Shown: positions 18,735-28,439, numbered from the stretch's first letter. The stretch: 64,000 nt of DNA from Flavobacterium azizsancarii (GCF_027980145.1 NZ_JAMZNK010000003.1:124001-188000), one strand, 5' to 3'. The notes: generated from the sequence alone by a model not told the origin. Translations and numbers: made by a program.

Positions 18735-19928
18735 TTACAAATGCAATTGAATCTTATACTTGTTGCATAATTTCATGACAAACAACATAATGGTCGAAAA
18801 CACCAATGACCAGATAATTCCCGGAACTCCTTCTCTAAAATATCCCGGAATAATATGAATTTGAAAAGCTTTACAGAAATAATAAATTACACCAGGCAAA
18901 ATATAAATCAATAACGGATTTGCGGCTGCAGGCATAAAGAAATTACTCCATTTTGTTTGTTTTTTAATTTCCATCAGCCAATATAAAAAGTAGAATAAAA
19001 CCGTACAGATTGTTGCAGAAAACATTGTCCAGGATGGAGTGCTTTTAATTTTTGAGATTCCAAAATAAGGTCTTAATAAATATCCTGTTACAAAAAACAA
19101 AACCGCAAAACCTACTACGGCCCAATTGATTTTGGCAGCTACTTTTCGATCAAAAAATAACAACGAAATTACCACTCCGGCAGAAACTACTGCAGCGTGG
19201 GTTAAATGTCCGGCTATAAAACCAAACCAGGGAATTTGATGTAATGCAGATCCTTCGGTTAAATTTATTGCATTTGCCGCCACGCAAACTACTAAAAAAG
19301 CAATCATTGCCCATAATCTTCCCGAAACAATCCAATAATATACAACTGTAAAAAGATACGCCCAACCAATTAACCCTAGAATTCCCCACCATTTTGGCGT
19401 GATCCCAATTTCGCCTGTTTCCTCCTGAACATATAAAAAATATAGCGCTACTAAAACCAGCATTCCGCCATAATGAAGTGTGTTTTTTAACCAAACCGGA
19501 AAATCTTTTGGGTATTTATTCCAAATCGGAATTGGCATCGCATACGCTAAAAGTCCCCAAAACACAGGTTCGATGATCATTTTTGACGCATCATATCCAT
19601 ATTCTGCATTGACCATATAAACACCAATGACAATTAATGCCAAAGCTCTTTTTAAAGTGTGTGTCCAGATTGTTTTAGCACTATCGCCTTTGAGTAAACG
19701 GGCATTAAATGCAAAAGGAACTGACATTCCCACAATAAATAAAAAAGCTGGAAAAACTACATCTACAAATGTCATTGCATCAGCATCAGCCGGCATATGT
19801 TTCATCCATTGTGGTACATTTTTGACACTTGCCAATTCGTTTACAAAAATCATAATAAAAATGGTAATTCCTCGTAAAGCATCAATAGAAATAATCCTTT
19901 GATTGTATAAATTTTCTTTAATTTTCAT
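18735..19928 (-). CDS. HGSNAT/DUF5009-like membrane acetyltransferase (paralogue)
   Basis: The start at 19928 (MKIKENLYNQRIISIDALRG) fits the family. Longer upstream extension would add a non-family segment. The 397-residue product has about 10 membrane segments with SIDALRGITIFIMIFVNE and HMPADADAMTFVDVVFPAFLF, the counterpart of the His-containing first loop in the gene at 5039. It probably acetylates a sugar amine or other acceptor at the membrane. Substrate unknown, no sugar genes adjacent. Confidence 0.82.
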   Translation of the reverse strand: MKIKENLYNQRIISIDALRGITIFIMIFVNELASVKNVPQWMKHMPADADAMTFVDVVFPAFLFIVGMSVPFAFNARLLKGDSAKTIWTHTLKRALALIVIGVYMVNAEYGYDASKMIIEPVFWGLLAYAMPIPIWNKYPKDFPVWLKNTLHYGGMLVLVALYFLYVQEETGEIGITPKWWGILGLIGWAYLFTVVYYWIVSGRLWAMIAFLVVCVAANAINLTEGSALHQIPWFGFIAGHLTHAAVVSAGVVISLLFFDRKVAAKINWAVVGFAVLFFVTGYLLRPYFGISKIKSTPSWTMFSATICTVLFYFLYWLMEIKKQTKWSNFFMPAAANPLLIYILPGVIYYFCKAFQIHIIPGYFREGVPGIIWSLVFSTIMLFVMKLCNKYKIQLHL

Positions 19929-20155
19929 AAAAATGTAGGTTTTTAGCAATCTCAAATATAACATAATTCCGAAACCTTCAATTACATTTGTTACATAAAA
20001 AACCAACAATAACAAATTCCTTCTGTTTCGATACTTTTGCAACATCAAACCTTTATTAAAATTAAAAGCGCTTTAGTACCATTAAAAAACAGCATTTTTT
20101 CTATCTTTAATAATATACTATAGATTTCTTCTTTTTATATTTAATATTGCAGATC

Positions 20156-21121
20156 ATGATTAAAACAATTTTATTTTTTTTCCTCATCTCATTTTCTGCT
20201 TACGCACAAATTTCAGGATGTACAGATCCTCTTTCTAAAAATTATAACCCAAATGCTACTGTAAACGACGGAAGCTGCGTTTATAAAAATTTAAAATTAA
20301 AACCTCAATACTCCATTAAATTAAGTGATTCAATCAAAGAAACTTCTGGATTAATTGCTTTTCATGATTTATTATGGACACATAATGACGATCATGAAAA
20401 AACGATTTACGGATTAGATTCTTTAGGGAAAATTCGAAAAAAGATTATTCTGGATAAAACAACCAATCACGACTGGGAAGAAATTTCTCAGGATAGTACC
20501 CATCTGTACATTGGGGATTTTGGAAATAATTATTCCGGAAACAGAACGGATTTGTCAATTTTAAAAATTAATAAAAAATCATTTTTAGAAGATAAACCAG
20601 AGATCGAGATTATTACATTTCGTTTTTCTGACCAAACTGATTTATCGCCTAAAAAACCAAATTCTACTAATTTTGATTGCGAAGCTTTTATTGTTTCAAA
20701 AGACAGTATTTATTTGTTTACAAAACAATGGAAGAACTCTGGAACGACTATTTATACTTTACCCAATACAGCCGGCGATCATATTGCAAAGCTCAAAGAT
20801 ACTTTTGACACAAAAGGTTTGGTAACGGGCGCGACTTATCTTGAGTCTAAAAAATTAATTGTGCTTTGTGGTTATTCTAAAATAGGAAAACCATTTTTAT
20901 ATCTTTTATACGATTACAAAAACAACGATTTTTTATCCGGAAACAAACGAAGAATGACCTTAAAATTTCCTATCCTTCAAATAGAAGGAATCGCTACTCA
21001 GGATGGTTTGCATTATTATTTAACGAATGAATCGTTGATTCGGAAACCTGTTATCAATGTTCCGCAGCAAATTCATCGCATTGATTTAAGTCCTGTTTTA
21101 AATTCCTATCTCCATAAATAA
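20156..21121 (+). CDS. Secreted propeller-like protein with N-terminal Cys motif
   Basis: The ATG at 20156 gives 321 residues with a signal peptide (FFFLISFSAYAQ). Next is a CTDPLSKNYNPNATVNDGSC motif, a short acidic segment bounded by two cysteines that recurs in Bacteroidota secreted proteins and resembles calcium-binding turns. The remainder (SGLIAFHDLLWTHND, DWEEISQD, IGDFGNN, EGIATQDGLHYYLTNE) has the strand pattern of a beta-propeller. Function unknown, probably extracytoplasmic. Confidence 0.65.
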   Translation: MIKTILFFFLISFSAYAQISGCTDPLSKNYNPNATVNDGSCVYKNLKLKPQYSIKLSDSIKETSGLIAFHDLLWTHNDDHEKTIYGLDSLGKIRKKIILDKTTNHDWEEISQDSTHLYIGDFGNNYSGNRTDLSILKINKKSFLEDKPEIEIITFRFSDQTDLSPKKPNSTNFDCEAFIVSKDSIYLFTKQWKNSGTTIYTLPNTAGDHIAKLKDTFDTKGLVTGATYLESKKLIVLCGYSKIGKPFLYLLYDYKNNDFLSGNKRRMTLKFPILQIEGIATQDGLHYYLTNESLIRKPVINVPQQIHRIDLSPVLNSYLHK

Positions 21122-21145
21122 TTCGCAAATAGCAATATAATAGCT

Positions 21146-21153
21146 TACTTTTG
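21146..21153 (+). promoter_or_regulatory. Probable -7 element for the ABC-F gene
   Basis: TACTTTTG is an exact TAnnTTTG match, 59 bases before the GTG start. No TTG is seen at -33. Confidence 0.45.
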
Positions 21154-21211
21154 CAAAAAAGTTGTGTTTTGTAAAACATTCATAACTTCTAATTTAACTC
21201 ATAATTACAAC

Positions 21212-23074
21212 GTGAATTACTTATCTGTAGAAAATATATCCAAGTCATTTGGCGAAAGAACCTTATTTGACAACATCTCTTTTGGAATCAATAAGGATCA
21301 AAAAATTGCTTTCATTGCCAAAAATGGCTCTGGAAAAACAACTATTATGAGTATTATCAATGGTTTGGAAGAACCGGATACAGGTCAGGTAGTTTTAAGA
21401 AAGGGTATTAAAATGGCTTTTCTTTCACAAAACAATAACTTACAAGAAGAGTTAACTATTGAAGAAAGCATATTTGCATCTGATAATGAAACCCTGAAAG
21501 TTATTGAAGCTTATGAAAAAGCATTAGAAAATCCGGAAGACGAAGAAGCGTATCAAAAAGCTTTTGACGGAATGGACCAGCATAATGCATGGGATTTTGA
21601 AACTCAATACAAGCAAATTTTGTTTAAACTAAAACTGGAAAACTTTAAACTAAAAGTAAAAAGTCTTTCCGGAGGTCAGAAAAAACGTTTATCATTAGCT
21701 ATTATCCTGATCAATCGTCCTGATTTATTAATCCTGGATGAGCCTACCAATCACCTTGATCTTGAAATGATCGAATGGCTGGAAAGCTATTTTGCAAAAG
21801 AAAACATTACGTTGTTTATGGTAACGCACGACCGTTTCTTCTTAGAGCGTGTTTGTAACGAAATCATAGAATTAGACAACGGAAAATTATACCAATACAA
21901 AGGAAATTATTCTTACTACTTAGAGAAAAAAGAAGAACGAATTGCTTCTGAAAATTCTAGCGTCGATAAAGCGCAAAACTTATTTGTAAAAGAATTAGAA
22001 TGGATGCGCCGCCAGCCAAAAGCGAGAACGACAAAATCTAAATCGCGTCAGGATGACTTTTATGACATTAAAGAAAAGGCACAAAGCCGCCGTCGTGAAA
22101 ATAAAGTAGAACTTGAAATTAATATGGAACGTATGGGAAGCAAGATTATCGAGCTTCACAAAATTTCTAAAAAATTCAAGGATCACGTTATTTTAGATAA
22201 TTTCAGTTTTGATTTCCAACGTGGTGAACGTATCGGAATTATTGGTAAAAATGGTACAGGAAAATCGACTTTCCTGAATTTATTAACAGGAACACTTCCT
22301 CTGGATTCCGGAAAAGTCGTTGTTGGAGAAACAATTAAGATTGGATATTATACGCAAAGCGGAATCAATCCAAAACCGGGTCAACGTGTTATCGATGTTA
22401 TTAAGGAATACGGAGAATATATTCCGTTGATGAAAGGAAAGATTATTTCGGCTTCACAATTATTGGAGCGTTTTCTTTTTGATGCCAAAAAACAATATGA
22501 TTTTGTAGACAGATTAAGTGGTGGAGAATTAAAACGTTTGTATTTATGTACGGTATTAATTCAAAATCCTAACTTCCTGATTCTGGATGAGCCTACAAAC
22601 GATTTGGATATCGTGACATTAAACGTTTTAGAGAGTTTCCTTTTGGATTATCCGGGATGTTTATTGGTAGTTTCTCACGATAGATATTTTATGGATAAAA
22701 TTGTCGATCACCTATTCATTTTTAGAGGACAAGGTGTTATTGAAGATTTCCCAGGAAACTACTCTGATTTCAGAGCTTATGAAGATAGTAGCGATGTTGC
22801 TCAAAAAGAAGAAAACAAAGCAGAGAAGAAAGATTGGAAACAAAATAATCCAACAGGAAACCTAACTTTTAACGAGCAAAAAGAATATCAAAAACTAGAA
22901 AGAGAAATTAAAGATCTCGAAATTGACAAAACCAAAATCGAACAATTATTCTCTGACGGAAAAGTTCCCGACGCTGATATCGAAAAAAAAGCAAACGAAT
23001 TGCAGAACATCATCAATAAAATAGATCAGAAAGAGGAGCGCTGGTTCGAGCTTTCGGCTAAGATTGAAGGGTAG
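21212..23074 (+). CDS. ABC-F family ATPase
   Basis: I choose the GTG at 21212 because homologues begin MNYLSVENISKSFG; the frame upstream is not family-like. The 620-residue protein has two ATPase domains: P-loop AKNGSGKTT with signature LSGGQKKR, and P-loop GKNGTGKST with signature LSGGELKR. Both have LILDEPTN-type Walker B boxes. A linker rich in Arg/Lys (RRQPKARTTKSKSRQ) and a C-terminal coiled coil follow the ABC-F plan (Uup-like). These proteins bind ribosomes and have no membrane domain. The target is not specified by sequence. Confidence 0.93.
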   Translation: MNYLSVENISKSFGERTLFDNISFGINKDQKIAFIAKNGSGKTTIMSIINGLEEPDTGQVVLRKGIKMAFLSQNNNLQEELTIEESIFASDNETLKVIEAYEKALENPEDEEAYQKAFDGMDQHNAWDFETQYKQILFKLKLENFKLKVKSLSGGQKKRLSLAIILINRPDLLILDEPTNHLDLEMIEWLESYFAKENITLFMVTHDRFFLERVCNEIIELDNGKLYQYKGNYSYYLEKKEERIASENSSVDKAQNLFVKELEWMRRQPKARTTKSKSRQDDFYDIKEKAQSRRRENKVELEINMERMGSKIIELHKISKKFKDHVILDNFSFDFQRGERIGIIGKNGTGKSTFLNLLTGTLPLDSGKVVVGETIKIGYYTQSGINPKPGQRVIDVIKEYGEYIPLMKGKIISASQLLERFLFDAKKQYDFVDRLSGGELKRLYLCTVLIQNPNFLILDEPTNDLDIVTLNVLESFLLDYPGCLLVVSHDRYFMDKIVDHLFIFRGQGVIEDFPGNYSDFRAYEDSSDVAQKEENKAEKKDWKQNNPTGNLTFNEQKEYQKLEREIKDLEIDKTKIEQLFSDGKVPDADIEKKANELQNIINKIDQKEERWFELSAKIEG

Positions 23075-23079
23075 TTTTT

Positions 23080-23600
23080 TAGTTTTCAGTCTCGGTCGCA
23101 GTTTTCAGTTTGGTTGCGAAATACTTTTTAAATTAAGTTTTTTCTTATTTTTTTTTAAATATCCTTGTAAAATTAAACAATGGATTTTAAAGAATTATTA
23201 GCTTATAAAAAGTCTTTTGAAATTGCAATGGAAATATTTGAACTTTCAAAGGCATTCCCTAACGAAGAAAAATATTCATTAACTGATCAAATAAGATGAT
23301 CTGCAAGATGTGTTTCAGCAAATATTGCAGAATCTTATCGAAAGAGAAGATATGCAAATCACTTTATAAGCAAATTGACTGACAGTGATGCTGAGAACTC
23401 AGAAACGAATGTTTGGTTAGATTTTTCACTTAAATGTGACTATATTAATCAAGCAAAATTCGATATCCTAAATGCGAAAAACATTGAGATTGGAAAACTA
23501 ATAAATTACATGATTAACAATCCTGGTAAATTTGGATGTACGATCTAATATTCTCTGAACAAGACTAAAAACTGAGACTGTGACTAAAAACTAAAATTTT
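23080..23600. mobile_element. Candidate small mobile element: inverted repeats around a four-helix-bundle gene
   Basis: The left flank (about 23083-23127, TTTTCAGTCTCGGTCGCAGT words) and right flank (about 23557-23600, AAAAACTGAGACTGTGACT words) are inverted copies of one short-period repeat. They enclose only the broken four-helix-bundle gene. A further half copy lies at 24176-24203. No transposase is present; mobility is inferred. Confidence 0.4.
23180..23548 (+). pseudogene. Four-helix-bundle protein (23S intervening-sequence family), nonsense-mutated
   Basis: The 122-codon frame starts MDFKELLAYKKSFEIAMEIF and continues SARCVSANIAESYRKRRY, the TIGR02436 four-helix-bundle pattern. A TGA at 23297-23299 interrupts it after QIR, where homologues read QIRRS, so a CGA to TGA change is likely. 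The second half stays in frame to the TAA at 23546, which suggests recent loss. Family members occur in 23S rRNA intervening sequences and are related to Avd proteins of diversity-generating retroelements. Confidence 0.85.
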
Positions 23601-23631
23601 ACTATATTAGCACCTTAAAAATAAATACCAT

Positions 23632-24099
23632 ATGAAATACCTATTATCAGCATTTTTTGCAATGACTTTATTTGTTTCTTGTTCTTCTAATGATAAAGAT
23701 TCAAAAAAAACAGATTACACTGTCGAGAATGAAAAAGAAATCACTGATTACATCGCTAAAAATAAACTAACAGCGACAAGAACAGATTCTGGTTTGTATT
23801 ATATTATCAACGAGCCTGGAACGGGAGCTCAACCTACAGCAACATCAAATGTAACTGTAGCTTACAGAGGATACTTTACTAATGGAACAATATTTGACCA
23901 AAGTAAACCAGAAGGTCTTTCTTTTGGACTAAATCAAGTTATTAAAGGTTGGACAGAAGGTATTCCTCATTTTAAAGAAGGAGGAAAAGGAGCTTTACTA
24001 ATACCTTCTCATTTAGGTTACGGAAGTTCTAGTTCTGGCACTATCCCAGGAGGTTCAGTACTTATCTTTGACATTAATTTAATTAAAGTCAACAAATAA
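23632..24099 (+). CDS. FKBP-type peptidyl-prolyl isomerase lipoprotein
   Basis: The 155-residue protein starts with a lipoprotein signal (MTLFVSC, lipobox Cys17). The FKBP domain (about 65-153) has VTVAYRGYFTNGTIFDQS, VIKGWTEGIPHFKEGGKG and IPSHLGYGSSSSGTIPGGSVLIFDINLIKV, all hallmark strands of the fold. It would catalyse proline isomerisation in periplasmic or surface proteins. Gliding Flavobacteria have related lipoproteins (GldI), but this one is not in a gld cluster. A terminator follows. Confidence 0.9.
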   Translation: MKYLLSAFFAMTLFVSCSSNDKDSKKTDYTVENEKEITDYIAKNKLTATRTDSGLYYIINEPGTGAQPTATSNVTVAYRGYFTNGTIFDQSKPEGLSFGLNQVIKGWTEGIPHFKEGGKGALLIPSHLGYGSSSSGTIPGGSVLIFDINLIKVNK

Positions 24100-24123
24100 A
24101 AACACAAAAGCATCTTAATAAAA

Positions 24124-24154
24124 AAGCACAACAAAATTTAATTCTGTTGTGCTT
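24124..24154 (+). terminator. Terminator after the FKBP gene
   Basis: AAGCACAACA (24124-24133) pairs with TGTTGTGCTT (24145-24154), followed by a run of T. Confidence 0.9.
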
Positions 24155-24175
24155 TTTTTTTATTTTATTAAATTC

Positions 24176-24203
24176 TGAAAAACTGAGATAGCGACTAAAA
24201 ACT
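24176..24203. repeat. Half copy of the CTGAGACTG repeat family
   Basis: GAAAAACTGAGATAGCGACT words match the right flank of the four-helix-bundle element. Confidence 0.5.
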
Positions 24204-24207
24204 AATT

Positions 24208-25761
24208 CTACCAGGGAATTGGATTATAATCTTTTAAGAATTTTCCGCACCAGTGTTTTCCCGTATTGATTCCGTCAAACAAAGGATCCATAACACGTGC
24301 AGCACCATCAACAATATCCAGTGGCGGTTGAAAATCTTCTAATTCCTGTTTCTTTTTGGCCAGTTCAGCGGGATCTTCATCTGTTACCCAGCCTGTATCA
24401 ACGGCATTCATAAAAATACCATGTTTGGCTAAAGTTCCGGATGACGTATGCGTTAACATATTCAAAGCCGCTTTTGCCATATTCGTATGTGGATGGCGAT
24501 CTTCTTTAAAGAAACGATGAAACTTCCCTTCCATTGCCGAAACATTAATAATATGTTTTTGTCCCGTATTGTCTTTTTTCATCACTTCCGAAAGGCGGTT
24601 ACACAAGACAAAAGGCGCAACAGAATTTACCAGTTGCACTTCGATCATTTCGGTAGTTTCTATTTGTCCTAAACGCAAACGCCAGCTATTTGTTTTTCGC
24701 AAATCGACTTGTTGCAAGTCAGCATCAAGTTCTCCTTCCGGAAAAACTTCATTGGCGACCAACGCATTATCAAAAGAATACGGAATTTGAGATAATTGGG
24801 CCGAAGCACGCAAACCAATTCCGGGTTCAGGTCCATGCCAGGTTACCGGCATATTTTCATTAGATGAAGCTCCGCTTGTCAGCATCTTTAATTCATCCAG
24901 ACAATTAAGATGATCCAATAATAATTCCTGCGCTTGCTTAGGCAATGCACTGATTGGCAATTCTTCATTTTGCATCAAATGCGAATAAAATCCTGCAGGA
25001 CGTCTAACAGTTTGTGCCGCATTATTGATCAAAATATCAAGGCGTTCGTATTTTTGCTCAATAAAATTGCAAAAAATCTCCACACTCGGAATATGTCTTA
25101 AATCTAAACCATGAATTTTTAAGCGATGTCCCCATTCCATAAAATCATCTTCTTTCGCAAATCGCAAAGCCGAATCTACCGGAAAACGAGTCGTAGCAAT
25201 AACAGTTGCTCCGCCACGCAATAACATCAAAGTAATATGATATCCAATCTTTAAACGGGAACCTGTAATAATAGCAACTTGGCCTTTTACATCCGCCGTC
25301 TGGAAGCGTTTAGCGTAATTAAAATCACCACAATCCGTACACATTGTATCATAAAAGTGATGCATTTTAGTAAACTCTGTTTTACACACATAACAATTTC
25401 TTGGCGTCTCAAGTTCTAATTGCTCTTTATGAGCAAGATCATTATACGCTAATAACTTAGGAGCAACAAATACACTGGCCTCACGCGCATGACGAATTCC
25501 GGTTTCTTTACGCGCCGTTTTGTCTTTCTTTTCTTTTTTACGCTTGGCAGCTTGTACACCATCTTTTACCCTTCTGGAAAACTCATCCCTGTCAGGTCTG
25601 GAAAACAGTCCTGCTTCTTTAATTAAGGAGATTCGTTGTTCTTTCGGAATATCAAATATAAGATCTGTATTTGTATTCAATTGTGCTAAAATAGCAATGC
25701 ATCGATTAATTTCTTCAGAAGATATCTTACTTGTACCTTCTATTTCTTCCTTCAACATCAT
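24208..25761 (-). CDS. SDR-fold protein with N-terminal zinc-ribbon-like region
   Basis: This 517-residue protein is about twice a classical SDR. Residues 1-120 are charged. A four-cysteine CxxC...CxxC motif (CYVCK and CTDCG, near 124-144) looks like a zinc ribbon. The Rossmann part has ITGSRLKIG in place of TGxxxGIG and the NNAA motif ([12 protein letters not shown]). In the catalytic segment ([14 protein letters not shown]) the Lys is present, but the residue four before it is Thr, not the expected Tyr. Substrate and activity are unknown; a classical oxidoreductase mechanism is doubtful. Confidence 0.8.
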   Translation of the reverse strand: MMLKEEIEGTSKISSEEINRCIAILAQLNTNTDLIFDIPKEQRISLIKEAGLFSRPDRDEFSRRVKDGVQAAKRKKEKKDKTARKETGIRHAREASVFVAPKLLAYNDLAHKEQLELETPRNCYVCKTEFTKMHHFYDTMCTDCGDFNYAKRFQTADVKGQVAIITGSRLKIGYHITLMLLRGGATVIATTRFPVDSALRFAKEDDFMEWGHRLKIHGLDLRHIPSVEIFCNFIEQKYERLDILINNAAQTVRRPAGFYSHLMQNEELPISALPKQAQELLLDHLNCLDELKMLTSGASSNENMPVTWHGPEPGIGLRASAQLSQIPYSFDNALVANEVFPEGELDADLQQVDLRKTNSWRLRLGQIETTEMIEVQLVNSVAPFVLCNRLSEVMKKDNTGQKHIINVSAMEGKFHRFFKEDRHPHTNMAKAALNMLTHTSSGTLAKHGIFMNAVDTGWVTDEDPAELAKKKQELEDFQPPLDIVDGAARVMDPLFDGINTGKHWCGKFLKDYNPIPW

Positions 25762-25812
25762 AAAAAACGTATTACTATTAGCTTAAATTTAAAGTCTGCA
25801 AATATAGTCTTT

Positions 25813-25907
25813 TAAAAGTCTAAAGTTGTAAAGTCAAAAGTGAGAAAGCAATACTAGTATCTCTAAAACTTTTGACCTTTGACTTTCTGACTTTTGACTT
25901 TCTCCTT
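25813..25907. repeat. Inverted repeat, GACTTTTGACTTT family
   Basis: AAAGTCAAAAGTGAGAAAG words on the left (25813-25845) face CTTTTGACCTTTGACTTTC words on the right (25867-25907), inverted with a short spacer. Confidence 0.75.
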
Positions 25908-25941
25908 TTTTGTATCTTCGCGCCTACTTGTAAATTTTACT

Positions 25942-26730
25942 ATGCTATTTCAAATAAAATCATATTTAAAATTCCTTTGGAACTCCAAAAATGAACACGG
26001 TGTACATTCGCCTTTTGTGTTTAACTTATTGACGAAGTGTTTTTATGACAAAAAAACAAAACCAGAATATTTGATCTTAAAAAATTATAGAAAATCCCTC
26101 GTAGAAAATCAAAATTTCATCGAAGTATCTGATTTTGGCGGATCAAAAGTTTTTAAATCGAATAGAAGACAAATTTCTAAAATAGCTAAAACAGCAGGAA
26201 TTTCACCAAAACATGCCGAATTACTTTTTAGGGTGACTAATTATTTTCAGCCTAAAAATATTCTCGAAATCGGAACCTCTTTAGGTTTGGCTACGTCTGC
26301 CCTGGCTCTAGGTAATACCAATGCAAAAGTTATTACACTCGAAGGCTGCCCGGAAACTGCGAATGTCGCTAAAACTCAATTAGAAAATTTTAATTGTAAC
26401 AATGTTAATCCGGTAATAACTGAATTCGAAAAATATTTTCAGGAAATCAAACTGAGACTGAATACTGACACTGAAAACTTTGATCTAATATACTTCGACG
26501 GTAATCATTCTAAAAAAGCCACTTTGGCTTATTTTGATCTCTTGCTAACAACGATTACGAATGATTCCGTTTGGATTTTTAATGATATTCATTGGTCACC
26601 AGAAATGGAAGATGCCTGGGAGCTCATAAAAAACCATCCAAAAGTTACCGTAACTATTGATACGTTTCAATGGGGATTTGTATTTTTTAGATACGAGCAG
26701 GAAAAAGAACACTTTGTAATCAGGGCATAA
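25942..26730 (+). CDS. Class I SAM-dependent methyltransferase
   Basis: The start at 25942 gives 262 residues beginning MLFQIKSYLKFLWNSKNEHGVHSPFVF, a common beginning for this Bacteroidota family. Methyltransferase motifs are ILEIGTSLGLAT (motif I), VITLEGCPE (post-I acidic) and FDLIYFDGNHSKKAT. The layout resembles the catechol O-methyltransferase-like family; the substrate is unknown. The stretch 26451-26479 reads as part of the CTGAGACTG repeat family and encodes LRLNTDTEN between motif segments. TATCTTCG at 25913-25920 may be the -7 element. Confidence 0.85.
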   Translation: MLFQIKSYLKFLWNSKNEHGVHSPFVFNLLTKCFYDKKTKPEYLILKNYRKSLVENQNFIEVSDFGGSKVFKSNRRQISKIAKTAGISPKHAELLFRVTNYFQPKNILEIGTSLGLATSALALGNTNAKVITLEGCPETANVAKTQLENFNCNNVNPVITEFEKYFQEIKLRLNTDTENFDLIYFDGNHSKKATLAYFDLLLTTITNDSVWIFNDIHWSPEMEDAWELIKNHPKVTVTIDTFQWGFVFFRYEQEKEHFVIRA

Positions 26731-26783
26731 AAAAAAGACAACCATCGCTGATTGCCTTTTTAATACTAATTCAATTTACTCAA

Positions 26784-27443
26784 TTATTTTTTAGCAGCTT
26801 TATTCTCTTCTGATTTCGCTCCCATTCTGTTAAGAGTATACATTGGAGCAAATTTTACTTTTAAACCTGCAATTTTTCTATTGTCTTCAGAGGTAAGACC
26901 TTCTTTTTCAACCGTGTTTTTTCGGCTATCAAGAGCTTCATACATGATTTTAATTTTATCCCAGTCTTCACGGGAATATTTATCTTTATTATTCTCTACG
27001 GTATGAACAAATTGTTGGTATACACTGTGAATATTTTTAGCGTTTACCCAATCAAAATTCATATCCTCGCCAATTTTTCCTTCACCAAATAAGGAATTTC
27101 TTAATTGTTGTTGTGGGCTTGGAGCGGGAGGGGCAAAAACGGTGGTCATTTCATTTTTAAATTCTTCGTATTTGACTTTACTCGCATTTATTTTTTCTGT
27201 AGCAGCTGAGTTGTCTTTAATATCTGCAAGTGCTGTTTGAGCTTCTGCAGCTCTTCTGTCATACTCTGCTTCTACATCTTTCCAATCTGCTTTCAAATCG
27301 TCTGCTTTAACATTCTTAACCGAGTCTACGTAGGCTACATAAGAGTCGATTGTTTTTTGAGCTTTTTCTTGTTTCTCATCTTTACACGATGTAAAGCTTA
27401 ATGCAACTAATGCAATTCCTGATAACAATTGTATGTTTTTCAT
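26784..27443 (-). CDS. Hypothetical lipoprotein, helical
   Basis: The 219-residue protein has a lipoprotein signal (MKNIQLLSGIALVALSFTSC, Cys20). The mature part is highly charged and mostly helical (KQEKAQKTIDSYVAYVDSVKN, WKDVEAEYDRRAAEAQ), with a Pro-rich break (FAPPAPSPQQQ) near residue 105. It is probably a periplasmic-facing coiled-coil protein. No function is assigned. An imperfect hairpin at about 26737-26756 lies between it and the convergent methyltransferase gene. Confidence 0.65.
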   Translation of the reverse strand: MKNIQLLSGIALVALSFTSCKDEKQEKAQKTIDSYVAYVDSVKNVKADDLKADWKDVEAEYDRRAAEAQTALADIKDNSAATEKINASKVKYEEFKNEMTTVFAPPAPSPQQQLRNSLFGEGKIGEDMNFDWVNAKNIHSVYQQFVHTVENNKDKYSREDWDKIKIMYEALDSRKNTVEKEGLTSEDNRKIAGLKVKFAPMYTLNRMGAKSEENKAAKK

Positions 27444-27752
27444 AATTCTGATTATTAAAGATTAGACAACAAATATAGTTAAAATTTTAAATAAAAATAA
27501 ATAATACATAATAAATTAATAATTTCATTAAAAATAATTCAGTTAAAAATAGAAAATATGACAATTATGTAATTATATTCAAAAATCATATAACAACTTA
27601 TTCAGTCATTATTTTATAATTAATGTAAAAACAATAATTCCGATAAAAGGACAAGTTCAAATCAACAATTTTTGTAACAAAAATCAATTTCACGCTACTT
27701 ATCGTTTATTGAAAAGTGTTTTGTACTTTTAAATCCAAAATTGTAAATCGAA
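27444..27752. other. Gene-free AT-rich gap
   Basis: These 309 bases separate divergent genes and presumably hold both promoters. I see no open frame, hairpin or repeat family member. GTACTTTTAAAT just before 27753 is a poor -7 match. Confidence 0.5.
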
Positions 27753-28439
27753 ATGGCAAATCCATTAATTAAAATAACCAACATCAAACGAGATTTTGTA
27801 TTAGGTAACGAAATTGTTTATGTTTTAAAAGGCATAGATTTAGAAATAAACAAAGGAGAATACGTGGCTTTAATGGGACCGTCAGGATCAGGAAAATCGA
27901 CTTTAATGAATTTGTTAGGTTGTTTAGATACGCCAACTTCCGGACATTATGTTTTAAACGGAAAAGATGTCAGCAAAATGAAAGACGATGAATTGGCGGA
28001 AATTCGAAACAAAGAAATCGGTTTTGTATTTCAGACCTTCAATCTTTTACCCAGAACTACCGCTTTAGACAATGTCGCATTACCCATGATTTATGCGGGA
28101 TATTCGAAATCTGAACGTAATGCGCGTGCAAGCGAAGTGCTCAAACAAGTAAATCTTGCTGATAGAATGGATCATCAGCCCAATCAGCTTTCAGGAGGTC
28201 AGCGCCAGCGTGTTGCTATTGCACGCGCCCTGGTCAACAAACCATCGATTATATTAGCCGACGAGCCAACAGGAAACTTAGACAGTAAAACCTCTGTAGA
28301 AATCATGAAACTCTTTGGCGATATTCACGCACAAGGAAATACTGTGATTCTGGTAACACACGAAGAAGATATTGCAGCTTATGCACATCGCATTATTCGT
28401 TTGCGCGATGGAATAATTGAAAGCGACACGACCAAATAG
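27753..28439 (+). CDS. ABC transporter ATP-binding protein (LolD/MacB type)
   Basis: The 228-residue ATPase has Walker [10 protein letters not shown], signature LSGGQRQR, Walker [10 protein letters not shown], the NLDSKTS D-loop and the switch His in [22 protein letters not shown] and [14 protein letters not shown] are typical of the LolD/MacB/FtsE subgroup, which powers lipoprotein release, efflux or signalling permeases. No permease gene is adjacent, so the partner is encoded elsewhere. Confidence 0.92.
   Translation: MANPLIKITNIKRDFVLGNEIVYVLKGIDLEINKGEYVALMGPSGSGKSTLMNLLGCLDTPTSGHYVLNGKDVSKMKDDELAEIRNKEIGFVFQTFNLLPRTTALDNVALPMIYAGYSKSERNARASEVLKQVNLADRMDHQPNQLSGGQRQRVAIARALVNKPSIILADEPTGNLDSKTSVEIMKLFGDIHAQGNTVILVTHEEDIAAYAHRIIRLRDGIIESDTTK

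Noticed and set aside
19150..19494. Cys-rich minus-strand frame inside the acetyltransferase gene
   Set aside because: It is an alternative frame of the same gene with no start context or homology that I recognise.
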